From: Saprospiraceae bacterium | GTDB taxonomy: Bacteria > Bacteroidota > Bacteroidia > Chitinophagales > Saprospiraceae | Assembly (NCBI GenBank): GCA_028279185.1 | Contig: JANQSS010000205.1 | Coordinates: 1-64,000 of the forward strand | Reading direction: 5' to 3' | DNA length: 64,000 nt | Part shown: positions 40,929 to 50,384 of the stretch, one piece after another | Numbering within the stretch: position 1 is the stretch's first letter | Layout: every line of letters begins with the position of its first letter | Translations under genes and position numbers: made by a program | Notes under the pieces: generated by a model | What the model saw: the letters and a program-made list of their open reading frames with translations, nothing else | The model's database searches: none | Told to the model about the DNA's origin: nothing

Positions 40929-42701
40929 ATGAAAAAATGTACAATTCTATTATTTGGGCTTTTGTGTTTTACAAGCACAATTCATTCGCAGATCATGTTT
41001 GAACGCGACATAAACTTCAATACATGGCTACCTTTTCATTCAAGTTTTAATTCGTTCGGCGGCGCCGCTTGGGGTGATTTGAACAATGACGGTTATTCAG
41101 ATATCATTGTCGGACCAAATGCCGTATTCTTTAATAATGGTGACGGCACCTTCACACGCGATTTAAACACGACAATTGGTGCGGGCTTTTTTGTCTTTAC
41201 GAGTAACGTCGCGGGTGTCACTATGGCCGATATTGACAATGACGACGACCTGGATGTTTTTATTAATTGTAGTCGCCCATTTGCAGCTGCGTTGAATAAG
41301 GATGTCATGTATATCAATGATGGCAACGGTGTATTTACTGCCGATACCTTAGGGCCATGGAATCCTGTGCAATTGAGTTGGGGAGCCTCTTTCGGTGACT
41401 ATAATAATGATGGATATGTGGACTTAGTTGCAGCTCATCCCGCGGGTTTTATAGGCACACCTCGACCATCAAACCTTTTTATCAATCAAGATGGCAGCAC
41501 GGCTAATTTTGAAAATGATACAACTTACGGGTTTACAAGAACACTTGCACCTTATACTGTTCCGTATTGGTCAGATTATGATTTGGACGGAGACCAGGAT
41601 TTATTTATTGCGTCCGGTCCCGGAGGAACACCTGGATTGGATTCTGTTTATGTAAATCAACTGTCAGAAACACAAACTGCTACTTTGAAACACAATAGTG
41701 TATTGCCTTTTGCGACCGATTTACAAGATGGCCAGTGCTACAATTTTATTGATTATGACAATGATGGCGATAAGGACCTTTTTCTGACAAATTGGTCAGG
41801 AGCGCAAAATAACTTCTATGTTCAGGAAAATGGTCAGTATACAAATACGGCCATGCCGTTTACATACAACAATTCGAGTTTAACAAATGCCTGGGGTGAT
41901 GTAAACAATGATGGATACATCGATGTAATTATTTCAAATCACAATAGTGGACTGACGGAATTATGGCTAAATGACGGATCGACATTTACATTAGCAGGTG
42001 ACGAATTTTGTAATCAGTTTGGCAACTCTGGAGTTTTTTTGGCCGACATTAATAATGATGGAGGATTGGATTTTTACGCAACCGGTGCGAATCGAGCAGC
42101 CGCCATCTATATTAATCAAAATACAAGTGGAAATCATTTTATCGGCATGACAATGAAAGGAAATCCATCGAATCGAGCAGCAATTGGTACGCAAATTCGT
42201 GTTGTTGCTACGATTAATGGAAATGTGGTAAACCAACTACGTGAAGTGTCGGCCCAAAATGCTTTTCAAGGACACAACGATTTACGTCAGCATCTAGGTC
42301 TTGGTGATGCCACTATGGCGGATTCGGTAATAGTCTACTGGCCATCGGGTAATATGGAATTTTATACGAATGTATTGGCGGACAGTTTCTACACCATAAC
42401 AGAAGGAGAAGGAATGACGTACAGTTCGACGGATGAAATATTGCCACATCAACTGGCGAAGCGCATAACGCTATTTCCAAACCCAACGGATGACTCAATG
42501 ACAATTGAATTAAATGAGCAATTGGAGATTGCTGAAATGAACATATATGACCAACAAGGTAAATTGGTTAAAAATATTCCTTGGGAGGCGTCAAGTTTGA
42601 CGAGAGAAGTATTGATGACAGATGTGCCCGTTGGAACATATTTTCTGCACGTAAAGACAGCGGACAATAAAATGTTTGCGAAGAAATTTGTCAAAATGTA
42701 G
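40929..42701 (+). CDS. secreted FG-GAP/ASPIC-UnbV protein with T9SS sorting domain
   Basis: This is a 590-aa protein with a signal peptide (MKKCTILLFGLLCFTSTIHSQ). Repeated calcium-binding FG-GAP/VCBS blades carry D-x-(N/D)-x-D-G motifs (GDLNNDGYSDI, DIDNDDDLDV, DYNNDGYVDLV, DYDLDGDQDLF, DYDNDGDKDLF, DVNNDGYIDV, DINNDGGLDF), making a seven-bladed propeller. An ASPIC/UnbV domain (RAAIGTQIRVVATI, QHLGLGDATMADSVIVYWPS) and a T9SS type A sorting domain (LFPNPTDDSMTIEL to the end) follow. It is a surface protein, probably an adhesin or a polymer-binding protein. It is divergent from the AraC-type regulator. Confidence 0.9.
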   Translation: MKKCTILLFGLLCFTSTIHSQIMFERDINFNTWLPFHSSFNSFGGAAWGDLNNDGYSDIIVGPNAVFFNNGDGTFTRDLNTTIGAGFFVFTSNVAGVTMADIDNDDDLDVFINCSRPFAAALNKDVMYINDGNGVFTADTLGPWNPVQLSWGASFGDYNNDGYVDLVAAHPAGFIGTPRPSNLFINQDGSTANFENDTTYGFTRTLAPYTVPYWSDYDLDGDQDLFIASGPGGTPGLDSVYVNQLSETQTATLKHNSVLPFATDLQDGQCYNFIDYDNDGDKDLFLTNWSGAQNNFYVQENGQYTNTAMPFTYNNSSLTNAWGDVNNDGYIDVIISNHNSGLTELWLNDGSTFTLAGDEFCNQFGNSGVFLADINNDGGLDFYATGANRAAAIYINQNTSGNHFIGMTMKGNPSNRAAIGTQIRVVATINGNVVNQLREVSAQNAFQGHNDLRQHLGLGDATMADSVIVYWPSGNMEFYTNVLADSFYTITEGEGMTYSSTDEILPHQLAKRITLFPNPTDDSMTIELNEQLEIAEMNIYDQQGKLVKNIPWEASSLTREVLMTDVPVGTYFLHVKTADNKMFAKKFVKM

Positions 42702-42775
42702 AGGGCAAGTCTGGTGGGTAAAAAGCGTAATTCGAAAATTTTACTTAATCGACTGATTTTCAACGAATTGCCCAT

Positions 42776-42813
42776 GGTAGTGGCCAGGCATCTATAGATG
42801 CCTGGCGACTACC
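42776..42813. terminator. bidirectional terminator, near-perfect palindrome
   Basis: The 38-bp sequence GGTAGT-g-GCCAGGCATCTA, then TAGATGCCTGGC-g-ACTACC, is a palindrome with a single G-G mismatch. It lies between the convergent FG-GAP gene and the prolyl-tRNA editing gene. T-rich tails are weak on both sides, so it could also be a protein-binding palindrome. Confidence 0.65.
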
Positions 42814-42848
42814 CCTCGTTTTGGCTCGGAAATAAGTGCTTTTCAACC

Positions 42849-43328
42849 TCAAAATTCCATGACTATAACGTCCTTTACCCAAGCTCGCAAAAAGGCCAAA
42901 AGCGATTCACCCGTCAGCCAAATTGTGGCAGAATTATCATTAGGATGCACACCAACAATTGGCATATCAATGAGGTCTGCATCAATGATAACCCGAACAT
43001 TTTTTTCAGCATTGTTGATGACTCCGAATGGACTAACGGAGCCGGGTATAAGTTTTAAATATTGCTCAAGACGACGTGCTGAGGCAAAGCTTAACCGACT
43101 ACAAGCCAGTCGTTCTTGCAGCGCCTTTAAATCAGTTTTTTTATCCTGCGCAACTGTCAGCAAAAAGTGATTTCTTCCCTTTGCATCGCGAAGAAATAAA
43201 TTCTTAGCCATATGTCCTTTTGGTTGCTTTACATGAGTATTAAATTCTTCAATTGTAAATACAGGCTTATGATGCTGAATGTCAAACTCAATCGCATTCT
43301 TTTTAAGAGAAAATACTACCGATTCTAT
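42849..43328 (-). CDS. YbaK/ProX-type prolyl-tRNA editing protein with abnormal start
   Basis: The family hydrolyses mischarged aminoacyl-tRNA(Pro). Homology-like sequence runs beyond the first in-frame ATG (43211). Upstream codons still encode the family opening KNAIEFDIQHHKPVFTIEEF, then KNLFLRDAKGRNHFL, PGSVSPFGVINN, VGVHPNDNSATIWL and a late FLRAW. No ATG, GTG or TTG exists between 43211 and the in-frame stop at 43356. The best start by alignment is ATA at 43326-43328. Either ATA is used, the ATG has mutated, or translation starts at 43211 and lacks about 40 residues. The rest is intact. Confidence 0.6.
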   Translation of the reverse strand: MESVVFSLKKNAIEFDIQHHKPVFTIEEFNTHVKQPKGHMAKNLFLRDAKGRNHFLLTVAQDKKTDLKALQERLACSRLSFASARRLEQYLKLIPGSVSPFGVINNAEKNVRVIIDADLIDMPIVGVHPNDNSATIWLTGESLLAFLRAWVKDVIVMEF

Positions 43329-43351
43329 GTTCTTATTCGGTACGATAAAAT

Positions 43352-43807
43352 CTATTTATTTGGATTATATATCATGTGAATTAGGTCGTATCCAAGAGCC
43401 CAGTAATCTTTCTTTTCTGAAATCCGTTCAAAGCCCATTTTTTCATAGAACTTATAAGCCATTTGTGATGTGCGAACTTCTACTTTTTGAAAAAATTTGT
43501 TGTCAATGATATATTTTAAACGATGCTCGACTAACCTTCGACCTAATCCCTTGCCCGAATGATCCGGGTGAACAAAGTCCCAGGAAAGACGGCATATCTG
43601 TTGTTCGGGTAATATGTTCAATCCACCTCCAGCAATTACATTTCTAATGTCCTCGACAACGAAATAATATTCACGATGGATATCAAGATATGTTTTAAAA
43701 TCGTCTACCTCATTCGAAGCAAAATATGTAGGAACTAATTGTTGAAGAATGGCAAGTAAAGAAATTTTATCTTCTTCGCGATATAGTCTTATTTTCAGAT
43801 GGTTCAT
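43352..43807 (-). CDS. GNAT acetyltransferase
   Basis: This is a 151-aa N-acetyltransferase. The acetyl-CoA site is DHSGKGLGRRLVEHRLKYI, and the late motif is VRTSQMAYKFYEKMGFERIS. The acceptor is unknown. It ends 24 bp before the likely start of the prolyl-tRNA editing gene and begins 9 bp after the small membrane protein gene, so the three minus-strand genes are probably one transcript. Confidence 0.83.
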   Translation of the reverse strand: MNHLKIRLYREEDKISLLAILQQLVPTYFASNEVDDFKTYLDIHREYYFVVEDIRNVIAGGGLNILPEQQICRLSWDFVHPDHSGKGLGRRLVEHRLKYIIDNKFFQKVEVRTSQMAYKFYEKMGFERISEKKDYWALGYDLIHMIYNPNK

Positions 43808-43816
43808 CGTCTTGCT

Positions 43817-44200
43817 TTACCCAAATTTTTTCTTTTTTATCCGGCCGTGAATAAAATCGAGAATGAGTAAGGTGGAAAAAATACCCAAAGCTATATAACA
43901 CATGGACGTGCCATTATCCATTTTTGGGCATTGTGCCAATTCTTTGTATTGATAGTAGGAACCAGTGGCTGCAAGGCCCCATGCAATACTGGACCCGAGG
44001 CTGAATAAGGTGTGAAGCCTGGGGGAAAGAAACGAAACCAAAATGGCCACGACGCAACCCATTACGATATAGCAGGCAGAAATACCGAAGACTTCTGGAC
44101 AAGTAGCACCACCATTCATCTCCGCTTGGACAAGACCATATGTACCATATGCCGTAATGAGTGTCAGTACAATTTGAATTATACGTATCACATTCTTCAT
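43817..44200 (-). CDS. small four-helix membrane protein with paired cysteines
   Basis: This is a 127-aa protein from the ATG at 44200 (MKNVIRIIQIVLTLITAYG). It has four predicted membrane helices and four Cys, two in each half (CPEVFGISAC in the first, AQCPKMDNGTSMC in the second), each pair just outside a helix. This repeated layout suggests two disulfides or a small redox membrane module. I do not recognise the family. Confidence 0.6.
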   Translation of the reverse strand: MKNVIRIIQIVLTLITAYGTYGLVQAEMNGGATCPEVFGISACYIVMGCVVAILVSFLSPRLHTLFSLGSSIAWGLAATGSYYQYKELAQCPKMDNGTSMCYIALGIFSTLLILDFIHGRIKKKKFG

Positions 44201-44311
44201 AGGATAAATGTACTTCATTTTCAAATCACCGAAGAATGATGTCGATGTAAATTATAACCAGTCCGTCTGGTCAATCAAGAAGTTGATTGCAAAAAATAAA
44301 ATACAGGATGC

Positions 44312-45157
44312 TTACGATCCAAAAAGTTTTCGGATACCTTCCATCATGCCGTCTAGGAGTGTTTCGGATCTACGTGGATTACTTATTTCCTCTTTAAAAT
44401 ACTTGGCGTACCGATGTGAGACGATAATACTTTTTTCGTTCTTCAATAAAATGGTCTTTTCCCGGTGATTGTACCGCTTTATAGCGTTTTTATTAACCAT
44501 ACAATTTCGACTTACCTGAATGAAGTCGCTATGTGATTGGAGCAGTTCGATGTAGTGTGCAAAAGATTTATTTGAATGAATGGATGACTTGTCTTTTAGT
44601 GAAAATATACATGTATTTTCATCGGCTTTCAAAAAATTGATTTGATCGAGATTAATAATTTCAATGATACCCTTAGGCAGACTAACAGAAATAGAAGAAG
44701 GATTGGCCATATTACCCTTCATGATTTCCAAAAGATATTTAATTTGTACATCCGAAGAATTGTTTTTTCGCTTACGGTCGATTGCTTTTGCTATGGTAGC
44801 GTTGAGTTTGTCCGAATTGATGGGCTTCGTAATATAGTCCAGACAGGCAAATTCAATAGCCTTAGTCGCATACTCAAAGCTTGAATGTGCAGTTACAAAA
44901 ACGACTTCGTACGTAATAGAATTATATTGACTTATTTCTTCCAGAACATCAAAAATGACACCTTCCTTAAGCTGAATATCGAGGAAGGCAATATCAATTC
45001 TATCATTTAATTTTAATAAGACTTCTTTCGCAGAGGCAAGGTTATCAGCCGTTTGTAAAATATTAATACTATGTCCACTTGAATTCAATAAAAAGGTAAG
45101 CGTATCAATGTTCTCGTGCGAATCTTCAATTATAATAGCGTTTAATTCCATCAGCAC
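44312..45157 (-). CDS. LytTR response regulator (partner of the propeller kinase)
   Basis: This is a 281-aa regulator. The receiver domain has EDSHEN for metal binding, phospho-acceptor Asp60 in AFLDIQLKEG, Thr in FVTAH and Lys in ITKPIN. A LytTR DNA-binding domain (about 165-260) has INFLKADENTCIFSLKD, FIQVSRNCMVNKNAI and KSIIVSHRYAKYFKEEI. Translation may start at Met1 or Met3. It follows its kinase gene by 3 bp. Targets are unknown; the exported gene set starting at 48291 is the nearest candidate. Confidence 0.88.
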   Translation of the reverse strand: MLMELNAIIIEDSHENIDTLTFLLNSSGHSINILQTADNLASAKEVLLKLNDRIDIAFLDIQLKEGVIFDVLEEISQYNSITYEVVFVTAHSSFEYATKAIEFACLDYITKPINSDKLNATIAKAIDRKRKNNSSDVQIKYLLEIMKGNMANPSSISVSLPKGIIEIINLDQINFLKADENTCIFSLKDKSSIHSNKSFAHYIELLQSHSDFIQVSRNCMVNKNAIKRYNHREKTILLKNEKSIIVSHRYAKYFKEEISNPRRSETLLDGMMEGIRKLFGS

Positions 45158-45160
45158 ATC

Positions 45161-48040
45161 TTATTCGTAAATTGTAATTGTAACCTGTGTTCCACCAACG
45201 CTGAGCTCTACAATGTCTAGGGAGATGTTGTAGCCGATCTGATTCAATACACTAATGCGGTCATTTACAATAGTAGATCCAAGACTTTTTCGATTTTGCC
45301 TGCCACGCATTTTCGATTTCATCGTATTTATGCCAAGTCCGTTGTCCTTAATTACGCAAGTTAGTGCATTTTCTTCGTAGTGAAAGTGGATGGCTATTTC
45401 TCCGGGGTGCTTATTCGGGAGGACTCCGTGTTTGACTGCATTTTCAACAAATGGCTGAATGAGCATGGGCGGTATCATGATTTGGGTTGGTTCGCATGTG
45501 GGATCAATATCTATTTTAAAAGAAAAGTGATTGTTGCTGTTCATTTGTTCAAACCCAAGATAAGACTGGAGCAACTCAATTTCTTTTGACAAAGTAATTT
45601 CATGCTCAAGCCTATTTTTTGGATCATTACTTCTATATGATACGTTGAGAAAATTACGAATTAATGAAGATAATTGAACCAGTTTTGAATTGGCCTCATG
45701 TTTGTCACCTTTAAGTATCTTATTTTGAATGGAAGCCAACACATTGAAAATAAAATGTGGATTCAATTCAGAGAGTAGTAGTTGTGACCGGAGATAACGT
45801 GATTCTTCTAATTGAACTAGGTATTGCCTTCGTTCTTCACGTCTTTTCCACCATGCATAAATCGTCATGATTAAAAATAAACCGAGAATAGTAAATAAGG
45901 TAGGAAGAAAAAATGCGCGCTGGTAAAGAGGAAGTGACACGCATATCATGGCAGAGGCATAGGGTAACTCGTATTTGCTACCAGGTCCGACGATTGCATC
46001 CACGCGATGGTGGCCATGTGACAATTTGTCTAAGATAAATTGCCCACTTTCTTGCCATGGACTCCATTCTCCCCCATTAACACGAATAGCATAATTAATA
46101 TTTGTTGGGCGATCTAAACCTATAGCATCAATTGCTAATACGATATTGTCGCTTGTATACAATTCGACACTATCAATGGACACATCGTATCGAATTTTCT
46201 GCTCATTGATTGATTCAATAAACGGAGACAGTTTTGCATTTGGTTTTAACGAATAGGGATATGGCAAATACGAAGTCTGTGATGCGGATGTCACCCATAC
46301 ATTTTTTTCTTTATCGCGATAAAACCCTGTATAGCCAGGTTCGATGCCATCATATCCATTAGTACTGTTGTAAAACTGAACAGCTTGTACGCCATCTTGA
46401 AAGAAACGTTTAATGTCAAAGGTTAGCAATTGATCTTTGGCACCCAGCAATAATAATCCCGGTCTCAATTCGAGTACTGATTTAATAGCACGATTGAGTT
46501 CTGCAGCATGAATTTTAAGCAATTCATTCGCTTGCTCATCGAAATAACACAACCCCATGCTACCAACAAGCCATAGACGGTTTGTATGGTCCACGCACCC
46601 GTCAAATACACCGGGACCGATCGGAAGGTTTCCTATTTCATCGGTAAAATGACGAGATGAATCTAAATCCGGATTATATTTTGTCAGACCAAAATAACTA
46701 CCGCACCAATACGAGTGATCAGGTCCTATGGTAATATTTTGAATATAGTTTGCATTGTGAATATATTTAGGGTGAGTTCGTGAAAGTATATCTCCTTTTT
46801 CCGAAATCATCTTTATGCCTCTGTGAACACCTGATACCAATTGATTTCGCAACGTGTCAAAAACGAGATGTAGTGTTGATCCTGATCCTGGAATGAAATT
46901 TAAATTGGAATTTTTCCAAAGACCAATACCATGGTTGTTCGAAAAGTACAGGTTTCCATTTTTATCTCTGTCTGCTCCACAATGAAATGTGGGCTGGTTA
47001 TCTTCTATCGTTCTAAATGACTTTTCGTTTTTATCATATCGAATTAATCCGTAACCGTAATTCCCGAAGTAGATACCATTTTCATCGTCCACTATACTCC
47101 AGGCATAAGGAACGTCTTCGGTTGAGATCGAATTGAACGCGGATTCAAAAAAGCGAATCAGGCCCTCTTCCGTAGCGATTAAAAAATCTCCATTAGACAC
47201 GCGTAGCATATTTCTTGGGCGAGTCAATGGTATTTGGTAGTTCCCATATGGTGAATAGAATATATTTTCATGGACATAGGACAATTTTTTACTTTTCCGG
47301 TGTAATTGTGTAACGTCTCTGACAAATTGCCACTGTCGATTTTCAGGATTAAAATATACCAAAGAGTCCGAGTAGGGGATAAATCCAAACGTACTATCAG
47401 ACAATACATTGTATGCGAAATGAATAGTCCGAACCGGATGAGTTAGTCGTTCGACTGATCTAAGCACCCCGCGATTATATACCAACGCGGTGTCCGTTTT
47501 AAAATACAGAAAATTACCCGTTGAATCTTCTCGAGCGAAGTACCCACTTTCTAATGGAACCGTAATAATATTTCGAGAATTTAGAAAAATATGATTTTGT
47601 ATGGAATGAATGTAAAAATTGTCCTCTTCATCACCAACGAAGACATAATCGACAAAGGGGAAATTGTACAGGTGGTTTTCAAACTGAACTCCGTCAAATA
47701 TGCTAATACCTTGGGACGTCAAAATGACAATTTCTCCGACGCTGTTTTCGGCCAAAGCAAGAATCCTGTCATTTGGTAGCCCGTCCGCCTGCGTATATAT
47801 TTTAAACTCGCTTCCATTAAAACGATTGAGTCCACTTCGCGTTCCAACCCAAATGTAACCCCGACCATCTTCAAGAAGACTGGAAACTTTCATTTGAGAG
47901 AGGCCATCCCGCATATCGTAGACTTTGTGATTTAAATGCTGTGTGTAAATGAGTTGAATAGGTAATAAGCATATGCATGCACGAATAAGCATCAACCAAA
48001 ATATTCGCTTGATGCAGATATGAATGCATCTATTCGTCAT
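45161..48040 (-). CDS. two-component regulator propeller / LytS-type histidine kinase
   Basis: This is a 959-aa sensor. A signal peptide or helix is followed by Reg_prop repeats forming a large periplasmic beta-propeller (from MRDGLSQMKVSSLLEDGRG, with WVGTRSGLNRFNG), then a Y_Y_Y-like domain near 640-710. One membrane helix (about 730-750: FFLPTLFTILGLFLIMTIYAWW) leads to a His_kinase domain with LNPHFIFNVLASIQN holding the phosphorylated His. The HATPase region is IMIPPMLIQPFVENAVKHG and IKDNGLGI. This layout is common in Bacteroidota glycan-sensing systems, usually as one-protein hybrids, but here with a separate LytTR partner. Confidence 0.9.
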   Translation of the reverse strand: MTNRCIHICIKRIFWLMLIRACICLLPIQLIYTQHLNHKVYDMRDGLSQMKVSSLLEDGRGYIWVGTRSGLNRFNGSEFKIYTQADGLPNDRILALAENSVGEIVILTSQGISIFDGVQFENHLYNFPFVDYVFVGDEEDNFYIHSIQNHIFLNSRNIITVPLESGYFAREDSTGNFLYFKTDTALVYNRGVLRSVERLTHPVRTIHFAYNVLSDSTFGFIPYSDSLVYFNPENRQWQFVRDVTQLHRKSKKLSYVHENIFYSPYGNYQIPLTRPRNMLRVSNGDFLIATEEGLIRFFESAFNSISTEDVPYAWSIVDDENGIYFGNYGYGLIRYDKNEKSFRTIEDNQPTFHCGADRDKNGNLYFSNNHGIGLWKNSNLNFIPGSGSTLHLVFDTLRNQLVSGVHRGIKMISEKGDILSRTHPKYIHNANYIQNITIGPDHSYWCGSYFGLTKYNPDLDSSRHFTDEIGNLPIGPGVFDGCVDHTNRLWLVGSMGLCYFDEQANELLKIHAAELNRAIKSVLELRPGLLLLGAKDQLLTFDIKRFFQDGVQAVQFYNSTNGYDGIEPGYTGFYRDKEKNVWVTSASQTSYLPYPYSLKPNAKLSPFIESINEQKIRYDVSIDSVELYTSDNIVLAIDAIGLDRPTNINYAIRVNGGEWSPWQESGQFILDKLSHGHHRVDAIVGPGSKYELPYASAMICVSLPLYQRAFFLPTLFTILGLFLIMTIYAWWKRREERRQYLVQLEESRYLRSQLLLSELNPHFIFNVLASIQNKILKGDKHEANSKLVQLSSLIRNFLNVSYRSNDPKNRLEHEITLSKEIELLQSYLGFEQMNSNNHFSFKIDIDPTCEPTQIMIPPMLIQPFVENAVKHGVLPNKHPGEIAIHFHYEENALTCVIKDNGLGINTMKSKMRGRQNRKSLGSTIVNDRISVLNQIGYNISLDIVELSVGGTQVTITIYE

Positions 48041-48290
48041 TTACTCAAGTCACTACGATATTAAGATGAAAAGTATCGTTCAGTATGTCAAGCGTCATGA
48101 ACGTTCAGTTTTTTGTCTTCAATGTACAGGACCGAAACATGACTGCACGATTATGCCTTAACATTCAATTCACAGTTTACGTAAAATTGCGGTGATGACC
48201 AAGACTCGGGGCATGGAACTTAATGTGCTACGCCTATTTACTAAAATCAAACGTTGGTGATGAATTTATATCAACCGATGGCGAAAGACT

Positions 48291-50378
48291 ATGCGTCATC
48301 CCAGTGCCTCTGTAGATTTATTGCCGATGTTTCGAGTATCAGCCCATATCATCTTATTCTTGGTTCTCTTAATGACGATTTCTTCACCCGTCGTTTTACA
48401 GGCACAAGCAATAGATGAAGTAGAAACTGAGCTTGACGAATACTTCGATAGCTTCAACAAGACCGTTTATGGCCTGGTCAGATTGCTGAAGCGAGCAGAG
48501 CAACCAGGTGTTGGTCAATCCGATAAAGAAGTAAAAGAACAATATCGCCTGCTTAATGCGGACTGCCCTTTGTACGAAGAGGTTGATCCGATAATTCCGA
48601 TGGTACACATCCAACTCACTGTCGATGTCGTCTTTGATTTGATTGATGAATCAGGTAAATATTTTTTGTTAAAAAACGACGACATCCAATTTTATATTGA
48701 CCGGGCTTGTACCCGTCGTGTATTCAGTGCTGCTCCGAATCCCCTAAATGAAAACCAGGATGTGTGGCAACAAGCGGCTCAACAATTGGTTGAAAAGCAT
48801 CAAACGAAGTATAAAAAATATGAACGATTTATAAATAAACTATCGAAATCGGCGGATTACAACATGTTTCAAACCCGGTTGAATGAAATTAGTAGTAAGC
48901 ATAATATTATTAATCGTTTGTACGAGAAATTCTCAGTAGGTAGCTCAACTGAAAAAATATCGTTGGCGAATAAATTTAGGTTAAACGGACATATTCTTTT
49001 TGGAAACTCAGGATTTCAAACAGAGTTTACAGATTTATCTACCGGTGAAAACAATAGCGGCAATACAGATCTAAATATTAGATCAGAATACCGTTTTAAT
49101 CAAGATGCCCGACTACGTCTTCATATCAAAAATCGAACAGAAACACTTCTGACACCTTACAAAAATTGGCATGCAGGGGGTGCCTATACACATAATTTTG
49201 ACGGATTATTATTGGATGCTGGTATTAATATTGAGTCGTATAATGACGACTTATTTGATGCCAATGATTACAACAAAACAACATTCAATACGCGATTGCA
49301 AAAGCGCAATCACGATGTATTCAACTATGCGTTACGCTATCAATTACAAGATCAGCAATTTGACATCGCAGCTGGAAACTCCTATACGCGGCATTTTATG
49401 ACGATGAACGCGCAATTAAAAGCGAGTGAATCGTTTACATTTCTGCCTGAACTCAGTTACACCCTGGGGAACAGTGAGAATCCACTGTTTGAGTATAATT
49501 TTGTAAAACCTGTTGTGATATTTGAATTCAATCGAAATAGTCTACGCGACCGACTACGGATCGATTACGAAAACACATCTTTTTCACAAATTGAAATAAA
49601 AGACAACAGTCGGTATCAATTCGAGTGGTCTCGAACAAATACACGGAATGGTGGCGTATCGAACAATAACCAAATCGGTGTCATCTATCGAAATTTTCCC
49701 AACACGGATGTGTTAAATTACGTTGATGTATACGCCCGGTTTAATAGACGAAAAGGGAGCGGAAACCGCCGCATGATGTTTCGGTTTCGGCAAATGCCAA
49801 ATGCGCAGGATAGCGATCACTTTGACATTCGCCTGGGAAGCGATCGGGACGGCGCATTTTATGTCGGCTATGATGTGAACTGGCGTTCAAACATTCCAAG
49901 CGATAATACCTTTTTAAATCGGATTGATGGCTATGTCAAACTTGGATTTAATATAAAAGGATGGAAGTTTGGACCCTTTTGGCGCGCACATGTGGCAATG
50001 GATTTCAAAAATACAGACGCCGGTATAATAAACCGCGATCAAAATAGCTATCAATATGGACTTGAAACATCGGGTTATTTTAATATAGCCAAACGTGTAA
50101 AATTACGTTTCCGAGCGGCGTACGATTTTAACACTGTATACAGCAGGTCACCAGACCCCATGATGCCGGACAGCTTTTTGGATCCTACAACGCGTAATCC
50201 AAGTAATTTACAATTGGATGCGGATCTTGGTGTGCGTATAATGCAATATGTCGAAATATTTTCTTCGGCTAATTATTTTAATCATATGACTGACTTTGAC
50301 GATTTCATGGATAGCCAGATTGTACGCATGAATGCTGGAAATAATGTTAAGCTTGGTGTTCGTCTTAACTACAAGTAA
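48291..50378 (+). CDS. large exported protein, probable outer-membrane beta-barrel
   Basis: This is a 695-aa protein with an uncleaved or late signal segment (ILFLVLLMTISSPVVLQAQA). A helical N-terminal half (about 40-220) is followed by a long stretch of alternating hydrophobic and polar strands (about 235-695: FRLNGHILFGNSGFQTEF, LNIRSEYRFNQDARLRLHIK) ending in VKLGVRLNYK. The pattern fits an outer-membrane barrel of perhaps 20 or more strands. I do not recognise a family. It is the first of four same-direction genes spaced 6, 27 and 6 bp. Confidence 0.65.
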   Translation: MRHPSASVDLLPMFRVSAHIILFLVLLMTISSPVVLQAQAIDEVETELDEYFDSFNKTVYGLVRLLKRAEQPGVGQSDKEVKEQYRLLNADCPLYEEVDPIIPMVHIQLTVDVVFDLIDESGKYFLLKNDDIQFYIDRACTRRVFSAAPNPLNENQDVWQQAAQQLVEKHQTKYKKYERFINKLSKSADYNMFQTRLNEISSKHNIINRLYEKFSVGSSTEKISLANKFRLNGHILFGNSGFQTEFTDLSTGENNSGNTDLNIRSEYRFNQDARLRLHIKNRTETLLTPYKNWHAGGAYTHNFDGLLLDAGINIESYNDDLFDANDYNKTTFNTRLQKRNHDVFNYALRYQLQDQQFDIAAGNSYTRHFMTMNAQLKASESFTFLPELSYTLGNSENPLFEYNFVKPVVIFEFNRNSLRDRLRIDYENTSFSQIEIKDNSRYQFEWSRTNTRNGGVSNNNQIGVIYRNFPNTDVLNYVDVYARFNRRKGSGNRRMMFRFRQMPNAQDSDHFDIRLGSDRDGAFYVGYDVNWRSNIPSDNTFLNRIDGYVKLGFNIKGWKFGPFWRAHVAMDFKNTDAGIINRDQNSYQYGLETSGYFNIAKRVKLRFRAAYDFNTVYSRSPDPMMPDSFLDPTTRNPSNLQLDADLGVRIMQYVEIFSSANYFNHMTDFDDFMDSQIVRMNAGNNVKLGVRLNYK

Positions 50379-50384
50379 AATGAT

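Noticed and set aside
48041..48290. Possible LytTR direct repeats (ACGTT-like) before the exported operon
   Set aside because: Matches are short and irregularly spaced; cannot be distinguished from chance.
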